From Actinomycetes bacterium (GTDB taxonomy: Bacteria; Actinomycetota; Actinomycetes; Actinomycetales; Microbacteriaceae): 16,014 bases of DNA. The notes below the pieces were generated by a model. The model made no database searches and was not told where the DNA came from. It worked only from the letters and a program-made list of their open reading frames with translations. The stretch is from the NCBI GenBank assembly GCA_023431405.1, contig JAEYVZ010000034.1, forward strand, positions 1 to 16,014, given 5' to 3'. Positions 6,565-13,580 of this stretch are shown piece after piece. How positions within the stretch are numbered: the first letter of the stretch is position 1; each line of letters begins with the position of its first letter. Made by a program: the position numbers and the translations under genes.

Positions 6565-8757
6565 CTACTTCGCGATCGTGAAGCCGAACGGCGTCTTCGT
6601 CACCTTGTCGTCAGCGTTCTGAGTCACTGTGCCCGAGTAGGTTCCGGGCACGAGCGAGATGGTCGACACAGCAGTCCAGTACCCCCGGGCATCGACGGTC
6701 GCCGACGCGAGGAGCGTGCCGTACTGTCCGCGCACCTCCACGGGCGCACCGGGCTTGCCGGTGCCCATGAAGGTCGGCGCGCCGGGCGCGACGATCGCGC
6801 CGATCGCCGGGCTCGTCAGCGTGACCGCCGTGTTACGGGCCGCATTGAACGAAAAGGCGGCTGTCGTCGTGTTACTGCCGAAGGTCTGGGTCACCGTGCC
6901 CGAGTAGCTTCCTGCCGCCAGCGAGATCGTCGACTCGACCGACCAGTCGCCGCCCGCACCGACCGTAGCCGTTCCCAACAGGGTGCCGAACGTTCCGCGC
7001 ACCGCAATCTGTGCACCCGGGTGGCCCTTGCCTCGGAAGACGGCCTTGCCCGGCTCGATCTCGGCGCCCAGGGCGGGCGACTCGAGGGTGACAGGCGTCA
7101 CCTTGACCTCGGGCAGCTTGACCGTGAACTCGTAACGCACCGTCGAGCCATCGACACCCTGCGAGACCGTGCCGACATACGCACCATCAGCCAGGTCGAA
7201 GTTCGCGGGCACCGACCACTTCCCGTCGGAACCAACCGTCGTCGTGGCCACGACCGCGCCCGACGCCGCCCGAACGGTGATGTCGGCGCCCGGGTTGCCG
7301 GTGCCCGAGAACACCGGACGGCGCGTGTCGGTGATCGTCGCTCCCAGCACCGGAGTCGCGAGCTTCACGGCTTCGATCTTCGGCGCGGTGTACGCGGAAT
7401 CGTACGCGATCGCCGTGCTCGCGCCGACCGGAAGGGCCAGACCACCGGTGACCGTGAGCTTGCCGTCGGTGACCTGCCCCGTCCGGGTGTTGTCGGCGGC
7501 GGAGGTGAGCGAGACGACGAGGTGTCCCCAGCCGCCCGCGGCCAGCTGGTGCTGCGGCAGGCTGATCGTCAGCTTCCGCTTGTCGGCGGAGAGCGTGCCC
7601 GTCAGATTCCACCCCGTCGGATAGGTGTCCTGAGTGAGGCGGAACGCGTTGCTGGTGAACGACGTGCCGGAGGGGGCGACCAGCTCGAGCACGGTTCCCG
7701 TCAGGGTCTGCACCGTCGCCGTGTTCGTGTAGCGGATCGCGATGTCCGCACTGCCTCCCGGCTCGATTCGGGGAGACACCGTCTGAGACATCGACACCTG
7801 CGGGGCCACGTAGGAGGCGGTGTAGGCGATCGGGTGCGACAGCCCGATCGGCAGGGCGGTTCCCGCCGTCGTGCGGAGTTCGCCGTTGCTCACCTGGCCG
7901 GTACGGGTGTTCTCGGGGTCGCTGCGCAGCTCCAGCTGAAGCTCGAGGGAGCCACCACCGGCGATCTCGAGGGAGTTCCGCACGAGGGTGAGCGTGCGCT
8001 TGTCGGCCGAGAGCGTGCCCGCCCACGTCGCGGTCTGACCCGTTCCGACGCGCACCGACACGGCTGAGCCGGCGAAGCTGGTGCCCGAGGGTGCGGTGGC
8101 GACGAAGGTAGACCCCGCGGTCGACCCGCGCGCCACGTTGTTCGCGACGGTCATGATCGCGGAGCCGGTTGCTCCCTGGGTCAGCACCGGAAGGCTCTTC
8201 TGCGACACTTCAGCGGCCGCGACGGCCAGGTAACCGATTCCGGTCGCCATGATCGGCAGCGAGGTACCCGCGGTCACCTGGAAGTAGCCGCCGCCGACGG
8301 TCCCGGTGAGGGTGCTGTCGACGTCGGCGCGGATGGTGAAGTCGATCAGCACGTGGTCGCCCGCGTTGAGTTCGAATGCGGGCCGCGTGAAGACGAGGGT
8401 GCGATTGCCGTTGGACAGGGTCCCCGCCCATGTCGTCGCGTAGCCGGCGCGGACGATCGAGATGTCGGCATTCGCGTTCGCGAACGTCGTACCCGTCGGG
8501 GCTACGAGCTTGAAGGTGCTGCCGCCGCGGCCGTTCTTGGCCGACGTGTTCGTGACCTTCATCCTGATCGTCGCGCTCTGACCGGGCGCGAGGCGAGGCG
8601 CGTTGACCTGCAGCATCTCAGCGCCCGAGACCACCGTGCTGGCTGCCACCGCCGCGGGTGTGGGAGCAAGAGCGAGAGCTGGTGCGGGAGCGAGGCCGCA
8701 GGTGAGGGCGGCGACGACTCCTACCCCGAGATACAGATGACGCTTTGCCTTTGGCAT
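6565..8757 (-). CDS. Secreted multi-repeat protein with Ig-like domains
   Basis: A 730-residue exported protein with no assigned function. The ATG at 8757 has AAGGG at a 7-nt spacing and starts a signal peptide: basic head MPKAKRH, hydrophobic core 8-30 and cleavage probably near residues 28-40. The longer frame from 8832 would precede it with a basic non-hydrophobic head. After the signal come three related repeats of about 140 residues (about 45-180, 185-318, 320-458), each carrying GT(S/T)F, W/L-(A/T)GTLS, TGxV and (S/A)LP(I/V/M). Three Ig-like repeats of about 90 residues follow (about 463-555, 557-645, 646-730) with GxGxPGAxIxVR, W(S/T) and (Y/S)(V/S)GTV(S/T)Q signatures. It ends in FTIAK with no LPXTG motif or membrane anchor, so it is presumably released or held non-covalently. 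A matrix or polymer-binding role is inferred from location only. Confidence 0.8.
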   Translation of the reverse strand: MPKAKRHLYLGVGVVAALTCGLAPAPALALAPTPAAVAASTVVSGAEMLQVNAPRLAPGQSATIRMKVTNTSAKNGRGGSTFKLVAPTGTTFANANADISIVRAGYATTWAGTLSNGNRTLVFTRPAFELNAGDHVLIDFTIRADVDSTLTGTVGGGYFQVTAGTSLPIMATGIGYLAVAAAEVSQKSLPVLTQGATGSAIMTVANNVARGSTAGSTFVATAPSGTSFAGSAVSVRVGTGQTATWAGTLSADKRTLTLVRNSLEIAGGGSLELQLELRSDPENTRTGQVSNGELRTTAGTALPIGLSHPIAYTASYVAPQVSMSQTVSPRIEPGGSADIAIRYTNTATVQTLTGTVLELVAPSGTSFTSNAFRLTQDTYPTGWNLTGTLSADKRKLTISLPQHQLAAGGWGHLVVSLTSAADNTRTGQVTDGKLTVTGGLALPVGASTAIAYDSAYTAPKIEAVKLATPVLGATITDTRRPVFSGTGNPGADITVRAASGAVVATTTVGSDGKWSVPANFDLADGAYVGTVSQGVDGSTVRYEFTVKLPEVKVTPVTLESPALGAEIEPGKAVFRGKGHPGAQIAVRGTFGTLLGTATVGAGGDWSVESTISLAAGSYSGTVTQTFGSNTTTAAFSFNAARNTAVTLTSPAIGAIVAPGAPTFMGTGKPGAPVEVRGQYGTLLASATVDARGYWTAVSTISLVPGTYSGTVTQNADDKVTKTPFGFTIAK

Positions 8758-8835
8758 GTGTGTTCCCTTCGGTTCGAGATGATGACGCGCGCTCCTGGGT
8801 CGAGAGCGCCGTCCATCCGACTGAGGGTACACAGG

Positions 8836-8857
8836 ATCATCATTCTGATATTTCGAG
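8836..8857. promoter_or_regulatory. AT-rich element D upstream of the repeat-protein gene
   Basis: The plus strand reads CATCATTCTGATATTTCGAG (8838-8857). It matches the element at 13522-13541 in 15 of 20 positions without gaps. It lies about 80 bp upstream of the repeat-protein start, directly after the VanZ-RDD stop codon, giving the repeat protein its own putative regulatory region. It is either an operator or a promoter element. Confidence 0.55.
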
Positions 8858-8862
8858 AGCCG

Positions 8863-9981
8863 TCACGGTTGAGGGTTCCGATCGGCAGGGATTCCGCCAG
8901 CGTCCGCGCCCTCTAGAGGGACGTCTATCCGCGCCCGCGCGTCGAAAAGATCCTGACGGCTCAAGACGCCGGGAAGACCCCGACCGTTGCGCGTCATGAA
9001 GACCGACGCGACTGCGACGATCGCGAACACCGTCGCCGCGGCGGGGAAGTCCCCCAAGACCAGCAAGAGAAGGTGATAGCCGCCCACTCCGCCCGCGAAG
9101 CGGAGGAGTCGCGCGACCCATCGCGGGAGCCCGCCGCCTCGGTACTCCACCTCGACCGCGTGGTCGCCGAGCGACCGGCCCGAAATCATCGTGACCGCGA
9201 ACCAGACGATGACGACGGTCAGCGACGACACCGCCCCCGCTACACCGCCGTCGAGCACAGCTCGCCTGTCGCCGATCACGTACTGCAGCACGAGCTGCGT
9301 CACGAGGCCGGCCGCGGCGGAGAGCACTGTCGCAGCCAGCACATCGCAGATGACCACGAGCAGGCGACGGCCGCGGGTGACCGGCTCCCCCACCCGACGG
9401 CCCGCACGGGCCGAGAGCCCCCAGACGCGGGCCGGCACCAGGAGTGCCAACACCGCACCGAGGAAGGCGCCGACGGTGTTGGTGAGGAGGTCTCCCACAT
9501 CGAAGAACCGGTACGCGCAGGGGTACACCCCCCACACGCCTGTGAGCTGGGTCGTCTCGATGAACAGAGACACCCCGAAACCGCTGAGCACCGTGATCAC
9601 GAACCCGCGCGCCAACAGGCCGCGCACGAAGAATCCGAGCGGCACGAAGAGCAGGACGTTGAGCAGAAGCTGCTGAAGTTCGGGACGGCGCAGGGGATTG
9701 CCGGGGCCGGAGAACGAGGTCTGGACGTCGCGGACGACCTGCGACAGATCGGTGATCGCCCCGACGCAGCGGATCGTCTCCGGGTCGGGCAGCGGGAGGA
9801 GCGTGTACGTCCAGATGGCGAAGAAGTACACGAGGAACGCCGCCCACGCCATGAGGCGCCAGGCACTCAGGCCGCCGCGCCTGCGATAGCTGACGGCGAC
9901 GAACGGCACGAACAGGAGCAGCCCCGTGAACAGGCCGGCGATCGATGCGAGGACAGCCGACAACAGACGTTCTTCGCCCAT
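8863..9981 (-). CDS. VanZ-RDD fusion membrane protein
   Basis: A 372-residue polytopic membrane protein. The N-terminal half is VanZ-like, with LLLNVLLFVPLGFF, SLFIETTQL and the YRFFDVGDLLTNTVGAFLGA segment. VanZ proteins are linked to glycopeptide resistance and lipid/envelope functions, but the biochemistry of most members is unknown. After a linker, the C-terminal half (from RRLLVVICDVLAA through SGRSLGDHAVEV to RNGRGLPGVL) resembles an RDD domain. The ATG at 9981 is preferred because GGTGAT, the 3' part of a full Shine-Dalgarno sequence, lies 4 nt upstream. A GTG at 9990 would overlap the phosphatase stop as GTGA but has no good binding site. It follows kinase and phosphatase in one operon, suggesting a role in export or surface attachment of the polymer (inference). 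Confidence 0.85.
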   Translation of the reverse strand: MGEERLLSAVLASIAGLFTGLLLFVPFVAVSYRRRGGLSAWRLMAWAAFLVYFFAIWTYTLLPLPDPETIRCVGAITDLSQVVRDVQTSFSGPGNPLRRPELQQLLLNVLLFVPLGFFVRGLLARGFVITVLSGFGVSLFIETTQLTGVWGVYPCAYRFFDVGDLLTNTVGAFLGAVLALLVPARVWGLSARAGRRVGEPVTRGRRLLVVICDVLAATVLSAAAGLVTQLVLQYVIGDRRAVLDGGVAGAVSSLTVVIVWFAVTMISGRSLGDHAVEVEYRGGGLPRWVARLLRFAGGVGGYHLLLLVLGDFPAAATVFAIVAVASVFMTRNGRGLPGVLSRQDLFDARARIDVPLEGADAGGIPADRNPQP

Positions 9982-9986
9982 GACGA

Positions 9987-10550
9987 TCACCGACCAGTCA
10001 GACGGGCGACCGCGGCGGTGATCGTGGCGACCGCCACCGCGACATCGTCTGCCATGACCCGGTAATGCTCGGCGGGCAGCCCGTACGGGTCGGCGATGTC
10101 GAGCATGGATGCCGGTACCTCCGCGAGGCGAGACCGGGACTCCGCCGCGGCGGCCACGACGTCGGCAAGGTCTCGGGGCGTCTCGGCGGGGCCGACCAGC
10201 TGCAGCAGTAGAGCGAACTCGCGAAGCGTGAACGTGCGCCGCAGCGCCCGCGGGTGCTCCTCGAGCACGTAGGTGCGCTGCTCTCGGGTCATCGTGAGCA
10301 CGAGGTCGGCATCCGCGATCATGCGGACCGCCAGCTGCCGAGCACGGAAGTCGTCGGCCGCTCCCCCGAGGCGTGCGAGCTCGGCCGCCGCCGTCTCCTG
10401 CATCGGGGCACCGACCATCGCATGCGTTCCTGCGCTCTCGACGACCGTGCCCGGATGGACGCCGCCCAGCTGGGACCGGAGCACGCGCTCGGCCAGCGGC
10501 GAGCGGCAGATGTTTCCCGTGCAGACGGTGAGGATCGAGAATGAGGTCAC
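9987..10550 (-). CDS. Low-molecular-weight protein tyrosine phosphatase (Wzb-like)
   Basis: A 187-residue cytoplasmic phosphatase. The catalytic P-loop C10-T-G-N-I-C-R16-S near the N-terminus is the CX5R signature of the LMW-PTP family, and DPY (154-156) supplies the general-acid Asp. Its expected substrate is the phosphotyrosine cluster of the BY-kinase encoded immediately upstream, a pairing known from Wzb/Wzc and CpsB/CpsD systems. The GTG start has AAGGAG at a 6-nt spacing and overlaps the kinase stop as GTGA (10547-10550), so the two proteins are probably made in a fixed ratio. It is somewhat longer than the 140-160 residues usual for the family. The extra length seems to lie in residues about 115-150, before the Asp loop. 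Confidence 0.93.
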   Translation of the reverse strand: MTSFSILTVCTGNICRSPLAERVLRSQLGGVHPGTVVESAGTHAMVGAPMQETAAAELARLGGAADDFRARQLAVRMIADADLVLTMTREQRTYVLEEHPRALRRTFTLREFALLLQLVGPAETPRDLADVVAAAAESRSRLAEVPASMLDIADPYGLPAEHYRVMADDVAVAVATITAAVARLTGR

Positions 10551-12160
10551 GTAGCGCTCCTTGCACGACGGGTGGCGGGGGTCTGGGTTTCGGACGTGAC
10601 GAGCGGCGCAGTGACGGTCACCGGCGCCACCGGCACGGCGATGGTCTCGGTGATGGCACCCGGCGGAACAACGCCACGTGCTGCGGCATCCATCGGCATC
10701 GTCGTGCGGTAACGGGGCGCCTCAGCGGCGGCCCGACGGCTCTTTCGGCTCTCGCGACGGCGGCGCGACTCCCGCTTCTGCCGCCGGGCGCGGCCCTTGC
10801 GGGGCTCCGGCTCGACCGAGGCCGCCGCGTAGCCGTAGTAGCCGGTCTTGGTGCGGCTCGGCTCGATGCGGTTGAGCACGAGCCCGAACAGCTTCGCGTT
10901 GACGAACGAGAGGTTCTGAAGCGCCTGCTGGAGCTGGTCGCGGTGGAGTCGGCCGTCGACGCTGGCCACCAGCAGCGTGCCGCTGACCAGGGTGGAGAGC
11001 GCACCTGCATCCGACACGCTCACAAGCGGCGGACTGTCGATGACCACGATGTCGAAGGCCTTCTTGGCGTCGTTGAGCGTGCGCTCCATGACCTCCGAGG
11101 CGAGCAGCTCGCTCGGGTTGGGCGGGAGCATGCCCGACGCGAGAACGTGCAGGTTGGGGGCGTACGAGACCTGCTGGATGGCCTCTTCGAGCTCGATCCG
11201 CTTGGTCAGCACGGTGGTGAGACCCACCGAGCCCTCCACGCCGAGGATCTTCGAGACGACGGGACGGCGGAGATCGGCATCGATGAGGAGCACGCGCATG
11301 CCCGACTCCGCGAGCACCGTCGCGAGGTTCGCAGCCGTCGTGCTCTTGCCCTCACCCGGGATCGACGAGGTGACGAGCACGGAGCGGACTCCGCCGTCGA
11401 CGTTGGCGAACTGCAGGTGCGTGCGAAGCTGACGGAAGGCCTCGTGGCGAGCCGAGTAGTCCTGCGTGGGGCGGATGACGAGGTCATCTCCCGACGATTC
11501 CGCGGCGACCGCACCGAGCACGCTGGCGTCGGTGATGCTCTCGATGCCCTGACGGCCGCGCAGGCGCGTGTCGAAGCGCTCGATCAGGAGGGCAGCCCCG
11601 ACGCCGCCGGCCATACCGAGCAGAAGCCCGACGACGAGGTTGCGCACGAGGCTCGGCTCGTACGGCATCACGGGCACGACGGCATCCTGCACCTTCTTGA
11701 GCGACACGATCGGGCGGCCGTCGTCTTCGGGAGCCTCGACGTCGACGACGAGGTCGACCAGCGCGTCGGCGGTCGCATTCGCGATGAGCGCCGATCGGGC
11801 TGCGTTGGGGCTGTCGGCGCGGACATCGATGAGCACGGTCTTGGCAGGCGAAGACGCGGTGATGGATCGGGCGAGCACCTCGACCGGGACGCCGGTGTCT
11901 TCGGAGACCGAGTCGAGGATGCGCTGGCTCGTCGCCAGCGTCACGTACGACGCGACTCGGCCCTGCGCGAACGCATTCCCCTGATTGAGGTCGCCGACGG
12001 AGTCATCGCCCTGGACGGCGACGAAGAGCTGCGCTGTCGCTGCGTAGCGCGGGGCGGTCAGCATCGTGAGCGCGTAGCCGACCAACACCGCGCCGACGAC
12101 GATGGAGACGATCATCTTCCAGCGGCGAAGAAGTACTCGGAGAAATTCCTTCGGGTCCAT
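10547..12160 (-). CDS. Polysaccharide copolymerase / BY-kinase (Wzc-like, single chain)
   Basis: A 537-residue membrane autokinase that controls polymerisation and chain length. The N-terminal Wzz part has TM1 at about 16-34, an extracellular segment with APRYAATAQLFV (36-47) and TM2 at about 172-192. The cytoplasmic ATPase follows: Walker A SSIPGEGKST (265-274, K272), Walker A' LLIDADLRRP (291-300) and Walker B IVVIDSPP (371-378), the BY-kinase pattern. A tyrosine cluster YYGY (441-444) is the likely autophosphorylation site. It is followed by a long tail: a Lys/Arg-rich block (454-476), Y484, then a Pro/Val/Thr-rich end. In most family members the cluster lies at the very C-terminus, so these 93 extra residues are unusual. 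GGAGG precedes the ATG by 4 nt. The phosphatase gene is coupled directly downstream. Confidence 0.93.
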   Translation of the reverse strand: MDPKEFLRVLLRRWKMIVSIVVGAVLVGYALTMLTAPRYAATAQLFVAVQGDDSVGDLNQGNAFAQGRVASYVTLATSQRILDSVSEDTGVPVEVLARSITASSPAKTVLIDVRADSPNAARSALIANATADALVDLVVDVEAPEDDGRPIVSLKKVQDAVVPVMPYEPSLVRNLVVGLLLGMAGGVGAALLIERFDTRLRGRQGIESITDASVLGAVAAESSGDDLVIRPTQDYSARHEAFRQLRTHLQFANVDGGVRSVLVTSSIPGEGKSTTAANLATVLAESGMRVLLIDADLRRPVVSKILGVEGSVGLTTVLTKRIELEEAIQQVSYAPNLHVLASGMLPPNPSELLASEVMERTLNDAKKAFDIVVIDSPPLVSVSDAGALSTLVSGTLLVASVDGRLHRDQLQQALQNLSFVNAKLFGLVLNRIEPSRTKTGYYGYAAASVEPEPRKGRARRQKRESRRRRESRKSRRAAAEAPRYRTTMPMDAAARGVVPPGAITETIAVPVAPVTVTAPLVTSETQTPATRRARSAT

Positions 12161-13508
12161 GGCTCCTCCTGTTTTGGGATACTAATATTTTAGCATTCTG
12201 GCTATGCTGAGCCAAATCGGCCCTCTCGCAGGACTCGCCGTCCACACTCCAGGAAGCCGCCATACACGCGGCAATGAGCACCCACAGCACCGGTACCGAC
12301 AGGTCGGGAAGGGCGACGGCCTTCGCAGTGAGGGTCGCGATGAGACCCCAGACCGCGGGACTCGCGGCACGCACCTTCGCGGCGTGCGACACGACCGTGA
12401 TCAAGAAGCCGACGAAGGCGACAGTGCCGATCACGCCCACCCCGGCGAGCAGCATCGCACCGAAGGACGACGGGCGATTGGCCCCGAGGCCCACCCCGAT
12501 GCCGAACGTCTCCCACACGATCCCCAGCGAGAACAGATCGGCGGTGGTGCGCGACACATACGAGATGCTCCCGACCTTGCCGTTCACGACGGTCTGGGCC
12601 TCGGCGATGATCTGACCCAGGAACAGCACGGCGGGAACTCCCGCGAGAAGGATGCCGAGCAGCACGTACGGCAGAGAGCGCCCATCGTTGCGGATGATGT
12701 GGACGATCCCGGTGGCCATGGCGATCGCGGCGAAGATCGCCACGCCCATGACCGCGGTGCCCGACGACGACAGCTGCAGATTCAGAGCCGCGAGCGCCGC
12801 CAGGACGACGGCCGCCGGACGCGATCTGGGCTTCGCCCGGAACGCGGCGACCGCGAAGAAGGCCATCGCGGCGAGCGAGAAGCCGGCGAGCTCAGACGGC
12901 TCGGAGTACACGCCTCGCAGGCGCGACTCGAAGCCGTCCGAGGTGTCGGAGTACATGACGTTGACCGAGGTGTCGAAGATCTCCGAGGGCCAGCGCATGC
13001 CGAGGAAGGCCATGGCTGCGGCGAGCGAGCTCAACAGGGTTCCAAGTGCGAGCGGCGCCGCGGCCACGAGAGGGCCGACGCCGGAGCGGGCGAGGTAGAT
13101 GACGGCGCAGAGCGCGAGCATCAGGTAGCCCGCCTGAGCGATCGACGACACGCTGAAGGCGAGCGGATCCGGCGACATGACGGCGTTGTCCACGCCCTCG
13201 CGCGGCGAGAGCACCCGCACTCCGCGGAAGATGAACGGCGCGACGAGGGTGACCAGCAGCGACCACGCTGCGAAGACCATGAGCAGCGGCCGACCGGGAG
13301 AGCTGACGAAGCGCGACGAATCGAAGAAGAGGAGTACGGCCGCCACTGCCGACAAAGCGTAGAAGGGGGTCACCGACGTCCCCGCGACGGTCACGACGGC
13401 GGATACGGGAAAGGCCGCGGCGGCCGCGAGCACATAGGAGAAGGCCCGTCGCCCCTTGAACAGCGCGACAACGGTGGCCGCGATGAACGCGATGCCGAGA
13501 AACGTCAT
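12003..13508 (-). CDS. O-antigen ligase / Wzy-like polysaccharide polymerase
   Basis: A polytopic membrane protein with roughly 10-12 hydrophobic segments between residues 1 and 418. The large extracytoplasmic loop (about 171-205) and the late motif FGIGVGLGANRPSSFGAMLLAGVGV (335-359) are typical of the Wzy/WaaL group, which joins exported repeat units outside the membrane. The ATG has AAAGGAGG at a 5-nt spacing and faces the flippase gene. The 3' end is odd. After residue about 420 the hydrophobic pattern ends, and the frame runs through the AT-rich element at 12190-12211, then 157 bp into the kinase gene in another frame. There it yields an Arg/Ser/Pro-rich tail typical of out-of-frame translation. 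Other frames stop at 12202 and 12182. The true end is therefore uncertain: frameshift, assembly error or real overlap. Confidence 0.8.
   Translation of the reverse strand: MTFLGIAFIAATVVALFKGRRAFSYVLAAAAAFPVSAVVTVAGTSVTPFYALSAVAAVLLFFDSSRFVSSPGRPLLMVFAAWSLLVTLVAPFIFRGVRVLSPREGVDNAVMSPDPLAFSVSSIAQAGYLMLALCAVIYLARSGVGPLVAAAPLALGTLLSSLAAAMAFLGMRWPSEIFDTSVNVMYSDTSDGFESRLRGVYSEPSELAGFSLAAMAFFAVAAFRAKPRSRPAAVVLAALAALNLQLSSSGTAVMGVAIFAAIAMATGIVHIIRNDGRSLPYVLLGILLAGVPAVLFLGQIIAEAQTVVNGKVGSISYVSRTTADLFSLGIVWETFGIGVGLGANRPSSFGAMLLAGVGVIGTVAFVGFLITVVSHAAKVRAASPAVWGLIATLTAKAVALPDLSVPVLWVLIAACMAASWSVDGESCERADLAQHSQNAKILVSQNRRSHGPEGISPSTSSPLEDDRLHRRRRGVGRLRAHDADRPALRSDSAALRRRPGR
12190..12211. promoter_or_regulatory. 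AT-rich element B upstream of the kinase gene
   Basis: The plus strand contains TTAGCAT-N7-ATGCTGA (12190-12210), an inverted repeat with AGCAT/ATGCT arms. It aligns to the element at 13520-13541 with one gap (about 15 of 21 positions). It sits about 30 bp before the kinase ATG, a plausible operator position. It also lies within the extended reading frame of the polymerase gene. Confidence 0.6.
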
Positions 13509-13580
13509 TCGGACCTCCTTTCAGCATTATGATATTCTGAAATACGATATGCCGCAAGCTAGTGATGAAAGGAGGCGACG
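13509..13580. promoter_or_regulatory. Divergent intergenic region between polymerase and flippase genes
   Basis: Only 72 bp separate two divergent start codons, so promoters for both directions must overlap here or lie inside the genes. The two ends mirror each other: GAAAGGAGG precedes both the minus-strand ATG (13508) and the plus-strand ATG (13581), each at a 5-nt spacing. Between them is the AT-rich element at 13520-13541, followed by AATACGATATGCC. Confidence 0.7.
13520..13541. promoter_or_regulatory. AT-rich palindromic element C
   Basis: This 22-bp imperfect palindrome has arms TTCAG and CTGAA with CAGCATTATGATATTCTG at its centre (13522-13539); positions 7-8 and 15-16 also pair. It is the clearest copy of the element repeated before other genes in this window. 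Its left end touches the Shine-Dalgarno sequence of the polymerase gene. Bound protein here would block the minus-strand leader and could affect both divergent transcripts. Confidence 0.6.

Noticed and set aside
8690..8757. Lipoprotein signal at Cys20 of the secreted repeat protein
   Set aside because: The residues before the cysteine are A-L-T; the expected Leu at -3 and small residue at -1 are missing, so it does not match a lipobox.
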